Assembly (NCBI RefSeq): GCF_900457465.1
Contig: NZ_UAUU01000009.1
Coordinates: 248,001 to 312,000 of the forward strand
Source of the DNA: Sphingobacterium multivorum
GTDB taxonomy: Bacteria; Bacteroidota; Bacteroidia; Sphingobacteriales; Sphingobacteriaceae
Reading direction: 5' to 3'
DNA: 64,000 bases
The translations under genes and the position numbers were made by a program. The notes under the pieces are model-generated. The model was not told where the DNA came from. It was given only the letters and a program-made list of their open reading frames with translations, and ran no database searches. This document shows, piece after piece, positions 39,245-47,322 of the stretch; position 1 is the first letter of the stretch; every line of letters starts with the position of its first letter.

Positions 39245-40975
39245 ATGATAAAAAAAACGACAGCAATGCTCTCCCTGCTGGCCTGCATGGCAGGTCTAAG
39301 CAAGGGACAAGATATTATCAAAAGCCGCAATTATCCACAAAACTATTTTGTACGGCCCATGGACATTGCGCCGCAGGCTTCAGGATCGTTCGGCGAATTG
39401 CGCGCAACGCATTTCCATGGTGGAGACGATTACCGGACACAACAACGCATCAATATTCCTGTACATGCAGCAGCCGAAGGTTTTGTATCCCGCGTCAGGG
39501 TACAGATAGGTGGTGGTGGTAATTATGTTTACATTGATCATCCCAATGGTTACACCTCGGTGTACATGCACCTCGAAAGCTTTAATTCGGATCTTGCGAA
39601 AATCGTTAAAGATGAGCAGTACAAGCAAAAACGTTTTGATGTCGATATATTTCTCAAACCCAACCAAGTACTTGTAAGAAAAGGTGAGTTTATTGCAAAT
39701 TCGGGCAATACAGGCGGGTCTGCAGGTCCACATCTTCATTTTGAAATCCGGGATACAAAAGCACAATTGCCGCTCAATCCGCAATTGTTTGGACTGTTGT
39801 TTCCAGACGGTGTCAAACCGATTATCCGCGGTATGACGGTCTACGATTTGGGTTCCGAACTGTTTGATGAAAATACGCCCCGCAGGCATCAAACCATCAG
39901 ATCTGTTGGTAGCGGCAATTATAGTTTAGCAACAAACGCCCCTATCTCTGTGAATGGTACCTTTGGATTGGGAATCAACACCGTTGATAAACGGAGAGGA
40001 ATCTCTTTTACATATGGTGTATATTCGATTGAACTATTTTTAGACAATAAAAACATCAGCACGGTACTGTTCGAATCCATTCCTTTTGATCAGACCCGTG
40101 CGATACAGTCCTACGTAGACTACCCTTATTTAAAAAAGTCAGGGGTACGCGTGCAAAAGAGCTTCAAAGATCCTAACAATCCGATCAACATCTTCAAAAA
40201 CTTGGATAACCTCGGTAAAATAACGTTGAAAGACAATGAGGTGCATGAGGTAAAATATGTGGTCAAGGATGTTCAAGGGAATACGAGCGAATTGAATTTT
40301 AAGGTGCAGAATAACCCTTCACTTTCCATCAGCCGCCCAAATGCGAAGGGGCTTAAAATGTTTCACTATGCCGATGAAAACAAATATGAAGCGGAGAATG
40401 CTCGGGTTTATATGAGCAAAAATATATTGTATGACGACCTTTACTTCAATTATTCGCAGGGAGCAAAACCTGCAAAAGGCTACTCGGCAATGCACTATAT
40501 CCACAACGCTTATACACCGGTGTTCGGATTTTATAAGCTCATGATCAAACCAGACTACAGCTTGTCTGAAAATCTTTATGACAAAGCCTTGATTGTTTCT
40601 TCTGATGGCGGAGCACAAGGTGGTCAATATGAGAACGGCTGGGTGGTAGCCAACGTACGCGAATTTGGTGGTTTTTACATCGCTGTCGATACCATTGCAC
40701 CAAATATCACTGCGCGTAACCTGACCGACGGCAAGAATGTTTCCAATCAACGCTCCATCGATTTTACCATCAGTGACAATCTATCGGGTATAGCTACTTT
40801 TGACGCTTATATTGACGGGAAATGGGCTTTAATGAAATATGACCCTAAAACAAGACATATCTGGCATGACTTCGAACCGGAACTCAGCAGTGGCAGACAC
40901 GACTTTAAACTTGAAGTGAAAGACAACAAAGGGAATTTGAAGGTCTACGAGGCTTCATTCTCCACATCGCGTTAA
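39245..40975 (+). CDS. Secreted M23-family metallopeptidase
   Basis: The 576-aa protein starts with a signal peptide (MIKKTTAMLSLLACMAGLSKGQ). The M23 catalytic domain follows within the first ~190 residues, with zinc ligands in ATHFHGGDDY and in GPHLHFEIRD. Such enzymes cut peptidoglycan cross-links in the periplasm. The C-terminal two thirds are beta-rich with an Ig-like segment (DTIAPNITARNL) and are unlike the short M23 enzymes. It is convergent with the IclR gene across a strong terminator. Confidence 0.88.
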   Translation: MIKKTTAMLSLLACMAGLSKGQDIIKSRNYPQNYFVRPMDIAPQASGSFGELRATHFHGGDDYRTQQRINIPVHAAAEGFVSRVRVQIGGGGNYVYIDHPNGYTSVYMHLESFNSDLAKIVKDEQYKQKRFDVDIFLKPNQVLVRKGEFIANSGNTGGSAGPHLHFEIRDTKAQLPLNPQLFGLLFPDGVKPIIRGMTVYDLGSELFDENTPRRHQTIRSVGSGNYSLATNAPISVNGTFGLGINTVDKRRGISFTYGVYSIELFLDNKNISTVLFESIPFDQTRAIQSYVDYPYLKKSGVRVQKSFKDPNNPINIFKNLDNLGKITLKDNEVHEVKYVVKDVQGNTSELNFKVQNNPSLSISRPNAKGLKMFHYADENKYEAENARVYMSKNILYDDLYFNYSQGAKPAKGYSAMHYIHNAYTPVFGFYKLMIKPDYSLSENLYDKALIVSSDGGAQGGQYENGWVVANVREFGGFYIAVDTIAPNITARNLTDGKNVSNQRSIDFTISDNLSGIATFDAYIDGKWALMKYDPKTRHIWHDFEPELSSGRHDFKLEVKDNKGNLKVYEASFSTSR

Positions 40976-41070
40976 CAGCTAATTTCAAACTTACAACATT
41001 TGTCCGACCTGATCTGCTACATTAATTGCAATTTTCGATTTTTGGTTCAAACAAAAGGGAAATGATAAAA

Positions 41071-41122
41071 TGAGTAAAGGAAAAGAGTCCTGGAATTGGC
41101 GAGGACTCTTTTCCTTTACTCA
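41071..41122. terminator. Bidirectional terminator between M23 and IclR genes
   Basis: Perfect 21-bp arms (41071-41091 and 41102-41122) flank a 10-nt loop. It lies between converging genes and has an A/T-rich lower stem. Confidence 0.8.
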
Positions 41123-41210
41123 ACAATAATCAATGTTACATTTTTAATTGTCACAGTACAATAAGCATGATGCATTCCATCTACACGCTATAGAACGATT
41201 ATCGTGTAGA

Positions 41211-41915
41211 TTAAGATACCTTATTCTTTAATAATGATTGAATGATCTGTATTCCCTGTTGCATTTCTTTAGTTCCAAAACGATACGATGGGCCTGAAAT
41301 ACCAATTGCTGCCAATAATTTATTATTACTATAAATTGGTACCGCTACGCAATTCATCTCTTTTTCCAAACGTTCATAATCTTCAGCATAGCCTTTTTCT
41401 ATTACATTATTGAGTTGCTTTTGCAATTTGATTTGTTCTGGCTCGATGAGATTAACCATTAATTGTTTGGTCAAACTCGGTGAATGTGCCATAAAAACAT
41501 TGCCCAAAGCCGAATTCATTACATCCATTTCTTTACCTACTTCTAGACTTATACGTACAGAGCGTTTGGGATCGCTTTTTAGTTCGTGCCGCATATAGGA
41601 TCCTAGCTGTATGGTTAGATAAGCGGTTTCACCGGTGAGTTCGGTTATTTTTTCTACGATAGGACGATAGTCTGTTTTCAGTGTAGCGGTAGAATATTCC
41701 GTTGGGATGAGGTGATGCATTTTGCCTGTGAGGTAATATCGGGTAGAAAGTTCCTCTTGATCTGCATAGCCCATCTGCACCAAGGTTTTAACAAAATTAT
41801 GTACCGTAGATTTTTTCATATCCAAACCTGATGCAATATCTTGTATACGCACCCGATTACCGTTTTGTACCATATAATCCATAATGAGAAATAGCTTCTC
41901 GAGCGACTGTATCAT
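41211..41915 (-). CDS. IclR-family transcriptional regulator
   Basis: The protein has an N-terminal winged helix-turn-helix (DIASGLDMKKSTVHNFVKTL) and a C-terminal IclR effector domain (about 90-230). I choose MIQSLEKLFLIMDYM at 41915 (234 aa). The upstream ATG at 41939 would make codons out of a 23-bp palindrome that looks like the operator. It is divergent from the SDR gene, which it probably controls along with itself. The ligand is not evident. Confidence 0.88.
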   Translation of the reverse strand: MIQSLEKLFLIMDYMVQNGNRVRIQDIASGLDMKKSTVHNFVKTLVQMGYADQEELSTRYYLTGKMHHLIPTEYSTATLKTDYRPIVEKITELTGETAYLTIQLGSYMRHELKSDPKRSVRISLEVGKEMDVMNSALGNVFMAHSPSLTKQLMVNLIEPEQIKLQKQLNNVIEKGYAEDYERLEKEMNCVAVPIYSNNKLLAAIGISGPSYRFGTKEMQQGIQIIQSLLKNKVS

Positions 41916-41917
41916 GT

Positions 41918-41940
41918 TTTGTTCATTATTACGGAACAAA
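41918..41940. promoter_or_regulatory. 23-bp palindrome at the IclR start, candidate operator
   Basis: TTTGTTC and GAACAAA form perfect 7-bp arms with a 9-nt centre, in the gap between the IclR and SDR genes. The position suits autoregulation and control of the divergent gene. A near-consensus -7 element for the SDR gene (GAATTTTG, 41986-41993) lies about 45 bp away. Confidence 0.5.
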
Positions 41941-42012
41941 TTTACATTTTAATACTCAATAGTCGTTTATAATAAAATAAAAACAGAATTTTGCGATATA
42001 TAAAATAGAAAT

Positions 42013-42735
42013 ATGCAAGATTTAAAAAATAAGAATGCCCTTATCACAGGTGCTGGTAAAGGGTTAGGTAAAGCGATGGCTTTGGAATTGGCAAAAGAAG
42101 GGGTCAATATCGCTCTGGCAGGTCGTACAGAAAAAGATTTGTTACGGGTAGCTGCTGAAATCAGCGCCATTAACAGCGATGTAAAAGTGCAAACTTATGC
42201 CTTGGATGTCTCAGATTATACAGGTGTGCAAGACACGGTAAAAAGTATTTTGGAAACTTTTGAAACTATTGATATTCTTATTAATAGTGCCGGAGTTTTG
42301 GCTGTAGGAGGTATCAACGAATTGCCAGTTGAGCAATGGGAGCAAGCTTTCAAAATAAATGTATTTGGAACGTATTATATGATCCACGAGGTATTCCCGG
42401 AGATGGTCAAAAACAATGGTGGTGATATCATTAACATAGCATCTACCTCAGGTTTGAAAGGTTCTGCAAAAATGAGTGCCTACGGAGCATCAAAAGCAGC
42501 GGTGATCAATCTTACCGAGAGTGTGATGCAAGAAGGCCGCAAGTCCAACATTCGTGTATCGACCATCAACCCGAGTACCATTGCCACAGATATGACGGTG
42601 AACGCCAACTTCACCGATGGAAACGAAGAAAAAGTATTACAGCCGGAAGATTTGGCGACCCTAGTCGTACACCATCTGGAATTGCCAAAACGTGCTTTTG
42701 TAAAAGAATTCAGTTTGTGGTCTACCAATCCATAA
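42013..42735 (+). CDS. Short-chain dehydrogenase/reductase (SDR), FabG-like
   Basis: The 240-aa classical SDR has the cofactor motif TGAGKGLGKAMALELA and the NSAG-type motif (ILINSAGVLA). The catalytic serine lies in IASTSGLKGSAKM, with YxxxK in YGASKAAVINL. The two arginine/lysine residues near GRTEKDL suggest NADP preference. Its natural substrate is unknown; 3-oxoacyl-ACP reductase is only one possibility. It is divergent from IclR, which likely regulates it. Confidence 0.9.
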   Translation: MQDLKNKNALITGAGKGLGKAMALELAKEGVNIALAGRTEKDLLRVAAEISAINSDVKVQTYALDVSDYTGVQDTVKSILETFETIDILINSAGVLAVGGINELPVEQWEQAFKINVFGTYYMIHEVFPEMVKNNGGDIINIASTSGLKGSAKMSAYGASKAAVINLTESVMQEGRKSNIRVSTINPSTIATDMTVNANFTDGNEEKVLQPEDLATLVVHHLELPKRAFVKEFSLWSTNP

Positions 42736-42857
42736 GGTTTTTTATTGTCAACGTTGTAAGAAGAGGCTAACTGAACTACGGTTAATTTAGCCTTTTTTAT
42801 CATCATTATTTTGATAAACCTTTTTATCAGGAGTGTAGATGGTGATAAAGTGACTAA

Positions 42858-43119
42858 TTATTTCCCGCCCCTAACCCTTGTCAGTGTTTTTCTTGAAATA
42901 CCTAGGTAAGAAGCGATCATATAAAGCGGAATGCGATTGTAGATATTGGGGTAATTTGACACAAAATCTTCGTAGCGTTTGTGGGGTGAGTCTTTGAGTT
43001 GATGCATAGTTTGCTACCATTCCCTCTCTGTGGAGCAAAGCTCCCTTTTTAATCTGTCTGTATTCGCCGTATTGCCCCATGAGTTCCTCGTCTTCTTGTG
43101 TCAAAGTTCCTTTTTCCAT
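42858..43119 (-). pseudogene. Decayed Crp/Fnr-family regulator
   Basis: The first ~37 codons (MEKGTLTQEDEELMG...IKKGALLHREG) resemble the N-terminal cyclic-nucleotide-binding fold. The sequence then changes abruptly. In a different frame, ending at a stop at 42858, it reads KDSPHKRYEDFVSNYPNIYN, then RIPLYMIASYLGISRKTLTR, the C-terminal HTH of the family. Most of the central domain is missing: about 260 bp remain of an expected 570. The internal deletion plus frameshift make this a clear remnant. Confidence 0.75.
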
Positions 43120-43772
43120 AATCCATGTTTAATTGGTTTATCACTTTTACAGATCTCGACCGGCTCTGACGGATTTCTCGGGAAACCTTGATCTTATGAT
43201 AGGTATATTAAAGCTGAATAGCACATTGACAAAATTGGTATTGATATATTTCTTATTAAACAGATTTAAAGCGAGCGCCAACCTTTGTGTATACGAATTA
43301 TTGATATGCTACGGAAAACGAGTAAGCGAACGCTAATTGTGTAAGTTTATATCAAGAGCATGCTCACCTATCGTATATACTTTTAGCACTGTTGAGCGCG
43401 TGAGAAACTAGTTGTGCATAATATAGATTTTGTACTTGAAATCACTTTCAACCTGCGGTGTCACAAACGGTCAGCTATTCTTATATGTAGCAGACGTAAG
43501 ACAGCCACTTTATGCATACGTTATAAAGTTTCCTTATTAACAAGGAACGGCCTCAGTTGTGTATATTAGGACAAGAAGCCTTATCAAGCAGCCTCATTAT
43601 TTTTAATTTTTATTGATCTTATAAAATTTCTTTCAATACCAATAGGTCAAAGAGCGTTCAGCTGTTGCTGTTCGTTACAATAATAATTCGTAACTTTAAA
43701 GGCAAAGTTATTGCATTACTTATTATTTTCGGGTGTGGTATTCCACCGATTTACCGGTAAAAAACCAGCCTC

Positions 43773-43780
43773 TAATTTTG
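43773..43780 (+). promoter_or_regulatory. -7 element for the XRE gene
   Basis: TAATTTTG matches TAnnTTTG exactly and puts the transcription start near 43786. This favours the ATG at 43821 over 43788. The rest of the 43120-43820 gap holds no convincing gene: the 67-codon frame at 43133-43336 has no recognisable family and no promoter. Confidence 0.45.
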
Positions 43781-43820
43781 CTAGATTATGAATACTATTT
43801 TTAAAGAAAAAAACGAAACC

Positions 43821-44249
43821 ATGCATATCGGTCACAATATTAAACGCATCCGTGAGATTCAGGGAATTAAGCAGGAGGCTTTCGGTCAGCTTTGCCGCAA
43901 CAAATACTCGCAGCAACGGATTTCGGACTTTGAAAATATGGTCGCACTCGATGAGCCGCTTTTAGAAGAGCTGGCTACTGCATTGGGGGTGACACCTGAA
44001 TTTGTACAATCTTTTAAAGATGAAAATGTAATTTATAATATACAGCATTCACATACATTTAACGATCACTCAACCAACTCTAGTCAACATTCCCAACCAA
44101 CATTTAACAATGATGGATCAGATAAGCTGGTCGCATTGCTTGAAAAATTTATTGAGGAGGATCGAGCGAAGACACAATCCATTGCAGCATTGAGCCAGGC
44201 GGTGTTGGACCTTACCAATGAAGTAAAAAAATTGAAGGAAGGAAAATAG
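43821..44249 (+). CDS. XRE-family helix-turn-helix regulator
   Basis: The 142-aa protein has an N-terminal HTH_3 domain (MHIGHNIKRIREIQGIKQEA, then CRNKYSQQRISDFENM), about residues 5-60. A polar Ser/Asn/His linker and a C-terminal coiled coil (about 110-140) follow, probably for oligomerisation. A second in-frame ATG at 43788 lies almost on the predicted start of transcription, so 43821 is preferred. The target genes are unknown. A terminator follows. Confidence 0.85.
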   Translation: MHIGHNIKRIREIQGIKQEAFGQLCRNKYSQQRISDFENMVALDEPLLEELATALGVTPEFVQSFKDENVIYNIQHSHTFNDHSTNSSQHSQPTFNNDGSDKLVALLEKFIEEDRAKTQSIAALSQAVLDLTNEVKKLKEGK

Positions 44250-44271
44250 TACTCCGTCGTATAAAAATTAT

Positions 44272-44310
44272 AAAAAAGGGATGTTCAGCAAGAATGAACA
44301 TCCCTTTTTT
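44272..44310. terminator. Terminator after the XRE gene
   Basis: Arms 44272-44287 and 44295-44310 pair perfectly over 16 bp with a 7-nt loop and T-run. It lies between the convergent XRE and lipoprotein genes. Confidence 0.85.
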
Positions 44311-44358
44311 ATGACTATTCATTTATAAATCTAAGTGAATAATATTGTTAACGACAAT

Positions 44359-44856
44359 TTATCTACCCAATGCTTTGCGACGTTCGATTTCGGCTTGTAG
44401 GCTTTGGAACCAGGTTTGGTAGACCTGCGGCTCATAGATCATTTGTTCTTTTGTATCTTTATTCACCTGACCCCAGTAACCGTTGCGGCTAGACTCAGAC
44501 CCTTCGTACATGGTAATCTTGACTTCCGTTACTTCATCATTTATCGGTTCTATATAAAACATCGCTTTGGAAGTATTGGCATCTTTGGATACACCCGTCC
44601 AAAAACGCTGGGAGGCCGCATTTTTATTTTCAATTCTTTTGCTGGCGTTGATCAATCCTGTTTCTTTATCGGCGCGATCAATGATATAACTTTCGGAATG
44701 TAGTAGACTGATTACTGACTTGAATACGAGTTCTTGATTAGATTCCAATTGCTTTGTGGTCATCATCTTTACTTCTGTAGGTGATTTGGTAACCATTTTT
44801 GTAGCACATGAGCCAAATAGGATGGCAATACATAATAACGTAATAATTTTTTTCAT
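44359..44856 (-). CDS. Small lipoprotein of unknown function
   Basis: The 165-aa protein has a lipoprotein signal (MKKIITLLCIAILFGSC, cysteine near 17). A mixed alpha/beta body follows, with VFKSVISLLHSESYII and FYIEPINDEVTEVKITMYE. No domain is recognised with certainty. It lies 17 bp after the 125-aa lipoprotein gene and is likely cotranscribed with it; both are probably envelope proteins. Confidence 0.75.
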   Translation of the reverse strand: MKKIITLLCIAILFGSCATKMVTKSPTEVKMMTTKQLESNQELVFKSVISLLHSESYIIDRADKETGLINASKRIENKNAASQRFWTGVSKDANTSKAMFYIEPINDEVTEVKITMYEGSESSRNGYWGQVNKDTKEQMIYEPQVYQTWFQSLQAEIERRKALGR

Positions 44857-44873
44857 TTTTGTGTGTTTTAAGG

Positions 44874-45251
44874 TTAAAATGCGGTAGATATAACGGAATA
44901 ATCTGCAACAATATCTTTTTCATCAAACGTAATGATCAGATCAAAAGATCTACTGCTGCTGCTTTGGCTCGCACGTTGACCAGCAAAAAAATCTGTTGAT
45001 CCCGCTTTTTGTTCGACTGACATCTTGTTGTAGCTCCAGACTTCACGGTTTGATTTATTTTTGGAAACAAGATTTGGGGATCCAAATAGTTTGAGGATTT
45101 CGTCTTGTGTTGTTTCACCTTTGATGATTCGGCTTTTGACCACCCCCATGGTCAGGTTGCTCTTTTCTGTGGGGCCCTCACTGCCATATTTATAACTTTG
45201 GCAAGCGCTCAGCGATAAGATCAATAATCCTGAAAGTAGTAATTTATACAT
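44874..45251 (-). CDS. Small lipoprotein with BamE/SmpA-like fold
   Basis: The 125-aa protein has a lipobox (LSLSAC, cysteine near residue 17). A segment IIKGETTQDEILKLFGSPNL follows, resembling the BamE/SmpA-OmlA helix-turn that starts their beta fold, with a conserved W in EVWSYN. BamE proteins help assemble outer-membrane proteins, but many Bacteroidota relatives are uncharacterised. It starts the two-gene lipoprotein operon. The 45252-45451 gap behind it contains the WYL promoter. Confidence 0.72.
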   Translation of the reverse strand: MYKLLLSGLLILSLSACQSYKYGSEGPTEKSNLTMGVVKSRIIKGETTQDEILKLFGSPNLVSKNKSNREVWSYNKMSVEQKAGSTDFFAGQRASQSSSSRSFDLIITFDEKDIVADYSVISTAF

Positions 45252-45393
45252 AGTTAAATAATTTTGGCAAACATATCCAGTTCATTTCACTCAACATTAC
45301 GGGTTACCGTAGGAAATGTAATTATTGAATGAATAAACTTGCTACAAAGTAAATAAGGTCGTGTGCACTGTATGTTCACTGGTTTACGATCTT

Positions 45394-45430
45394 CTATGCA
45401 CATACAATGCATAGAAAAGCCTTATCTTTG
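45394..45430 (+). promoter_or_regulatory. WYL-regulator promoter with operator-like palindrome
   Basis: CTATGCA-N7-TGCATAG (45394-45414) is a perfect 7-bp palindrome. TATCTTTG (45423-45430), a perfect -7 element, follows 29 nt from its start. The palindrome covers the place of the -33 element. The same layout recurs at 46524-46560. Confidence 0.65.
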
Positions 45431-45451
45431 TTATAGACCAATAAATTTGTG

Positions 45452-46459
45452 ATGGCCACCAACAAACATGCAATTATACGTTACGAAGCCTTGGACAGGT
45501 GTTTTTCCAACAAAGGCCGGAAATTTTTTATCGATGACCTTATCGAATATGTCTCGGCAGCTTTAATGGACTATACTGGCAGGAACTCCTCTATCTCTCG
45601 CAGACAAATTTTGAAAGACATCGATTTTATGCGTAGTGAGACAGGTTTCCGAGCCCCCATAGCATCTTTTAAAGATGGGAAAAAGACCTACTACCGTTAT
45701 GCCGACGGAGGATATTCGATCGGCATGCAACAAATTAATCCCGTGGAAGCTGATTTACTAAAAATGACGCTGGATATGTTAGGAAGATTTAAAGGTTTGC
45801 CCCAATTTTATTTTGTCCAAGAACTGGCGTTGAAACTCAAAAAGAGTTTTCAATTGGAGGATCTGGACGAATGCATCTTTTTTGACCAAAATGAATACCT
45901 TAAAAATCTCCATCTTTTGGGAGATTTGCTAAAATTCATACAGCAAAAACAAGTATTGACCGTACGGTACAAATCGTTCAATCAAGATAAAGAAGAAGAT
46001 TTTTTAATACATCCATATTTTCTGAAACAATATAACAAGCGATGGTTTCTCTTTGGCCAGCGGGGCGGCTTTGATACTTGGACCAGTCTAGCGCTGGATC
46101 GTATGATTACGTTTGAGTCAGCCGAAGGTATCGCATTTAGTCTTCAGAAGGACACGCATGAAGCGTACTTCGAAGATATAATAGGCGTTAGTAAACCTAT
46201 TGGCGGCGCTTGTCAGTTTGTCAAAATCAAAGTGAATAAGTCGCTATGGCCATATATTGAATCGAAGCCTTTACATCCTTCACAGACTGTTATCGAACGC
46301 GGCTCGGAATATATCATCTTGCAACTGGAGATTATTCCAAATTATGAGTTTTATGCTCAGGTACTAGGTTTTGGTCCTGCTGTGGAGGTCATTCACCCTA
46401 AGCAACTTCGGGAAGATTTTAAAGCCAGAATAGAAGAAAGTTTAAAACAGTATACGTAA
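45452..46459 (+). CDS. WYL-domain transcriptional regulator of the R-M island
   Basis: The 335-aa protein has an N-terminal winged helix (SISRRQILKDIDFMRSE, about 50-68). A central WYL domain (about 165-235, with KQVLTVRYKSFNQDK and KRWFLFGQRG) and a C-terminal WCX-like region follow. WYL proteins, such as those of BREX and CBASS loci, repress defence genes and sense nucleic-acid or nucleotide ligands. A GTG directly before the ATG at 45452 is in frame but unnecessary. Its promoter and that of the next gene share the same palindrome, which suggests autoregulation and control of the island. Confidence 0.88.
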   Translation: MATNKHAIIRYEALDRCFSNKGRKFFIDDLIEYVSAALMDYTGRNSSISRRQILKDIDFMRSETGFRAPIASFKDGKKTYYRYADGGYSIGMQQINPVEADLLKMTLDMLGRFKGLPQFYFVQELALKLKKSFQLEDLDECIFFDQNEYLKNLHLLGDLLKFIQQKQVLTVRYKSFNQDKEEDFLIHPYFLKQYNKRWFLFGQRGGFDTWTSLALDRMITFESAEGIAFSLQKDTHEAYFEDIIGVSKPIGGACQFVKIKVNKSLWPYIESKPLHPSQTVIERGSEYIILQLEIIPNYEFYAQVLGFGPAVEVIHPKQLREDFKARIEESLKQYT

Positions 46460-46523
46460 GTCTTTCAATTTCTGCCTCACAAATTCTCCATATAATTGCG
46501 ACCGAAGGCAGACGATCTGACAA

Positions 46524-46560
46524 CTATGCATATAGAGTGCACATACACTATTTACATTTG
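46524..46560 (+). promoter_or_regulatory. Promoter of the R-M operon with the same operator motif
   Basis: CTATGCA (46524-46530), N7, then TGCACAT (46538-46544) copies the left arm and spacing of the WYL-gene palindrome. TACATTTG (46553-46560) is a perfect -7 element starting exactly 29 nt from the motif start, as at 45423. The predicted start near 46566 rules out the ATG at 46537. Confidence 0.65.
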
Positions 46561-46584
46561 TATTATAAACTAAAACAAATAGAA

Positions 46585-47202
46585 ATGATGACTTTTTTTA
46601 AAACTAGCGATCAACGCTATGAGGTAGAAAATCACCTTTTTTGGATGTATCGCGTCACTTACGAAATCGAGATGCATATTAACGCTGTCCTTAATTTAGA
46701 TAGATTAATATCCGAGAATGGATTACGAGGTGATCTTAGTACAGATATGATTTTTTACCATAACGAATTAGCATTAATCCGTACTGCTTATATTTTGAAA
46801 AACAACCCTAAAGATGATGAGAAGCACTCATTAAACTGTTTGAAAAACTATCTCGAAGGTAACCAAGTAAAAACAAGCAATGCTTTGATTAAAACAATTT
46901 TGGATAAAATATCACTTTTTTATAAAAAGTACCAAGGAGATATAGATAAACTTATAAATAAAAGAGATGCCGAGGCTCATGAATTTAAAACCAAAGAGCA
47001 AATTAAGATTTCGAATGAAAATCCAATCTCCTTTAACAAACAAATGGAGGTAATTCAAGAGGTCCGAAAAATAATCAACGATTTATATGTGGTGCTCTTT
47101 AGGAGAGATATGTCTCCTGATTTAAAATATCCAATTGATTTGTATGGTAAGATATACGAGCATAGTATAGAAATAATAGCTTCAAATTTAGACAGGAATT
47201 AA
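46585..47202 (+). CDS. HEPN-like all-helical protein in the type I R-M island
   Basis: The predicted protein is 205 aa, almost wholly helical, with no signal peptide. Residues 127-132 read RDAEAH, within LINKRDAEAHEFK. This fits the R-x4-6-H motif of HEPN nucleases and resembles the RNKxxAH element of AbiU2-like proteins. HEPN proteins are often RNases in toxin-antitoxin and abortive-infection systems. The ATG at 46585 lies about 19 nt after the predicted transcription start; the earlier ATG at 46537 lies upstream of it. It is the first gene of the operon and precedes hsdM by 120 bp. The catalytic role is unproven. Confidence 0.6.
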   Translation: MMTFFKTSDQRYEVENHLFWMYRVTYEIEMHINAVLNLDRLISENGLRGDLSTDMIFYHNELALIRTAYILKNNPKDDEKHSLNCLKNYLEGNQVKTSNALIKTILDKISLFYKKYQGDIDKLINKRDAEAHEFKTKEQIKISNENPISFNKQMEVIQEVRKIINDLYVVLFRRDMSPDLKYPIDLYGKIYEHSIEIIASNLDRN

Positions 47203-47322
47203 TATACTACAAAAAGGTAAAAAATCCTAGCGAAGTTTTTTGATTCTTTCGTAGCGATCAAAAAGAACAAAAACAAATCTTTACCTTTACAGAGCAAAAA
47301 AAAACAAATTACCCCAATACTG

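Noticed and set aside
39380..39892. 170-codon reading frame on the minus strand opposite the M23 gene
   Set aside because: It is antisense to a well-supported gene, has no recognisable family and no promoter; codon pattern of the plus strand explains it.
43133..43336. 67-codon plus-strand gene in the gene-free tract
   Set aside because: No family, no promoter, no conserved composition; likely chance. The tract also lacks a tRNA cloverleaf.
46537..46584. Longer N-terminus of the HEPN-like protein (ATG at 46537)
   Set aside because: It lies inside the operator and upstream of the predicted transcription start.
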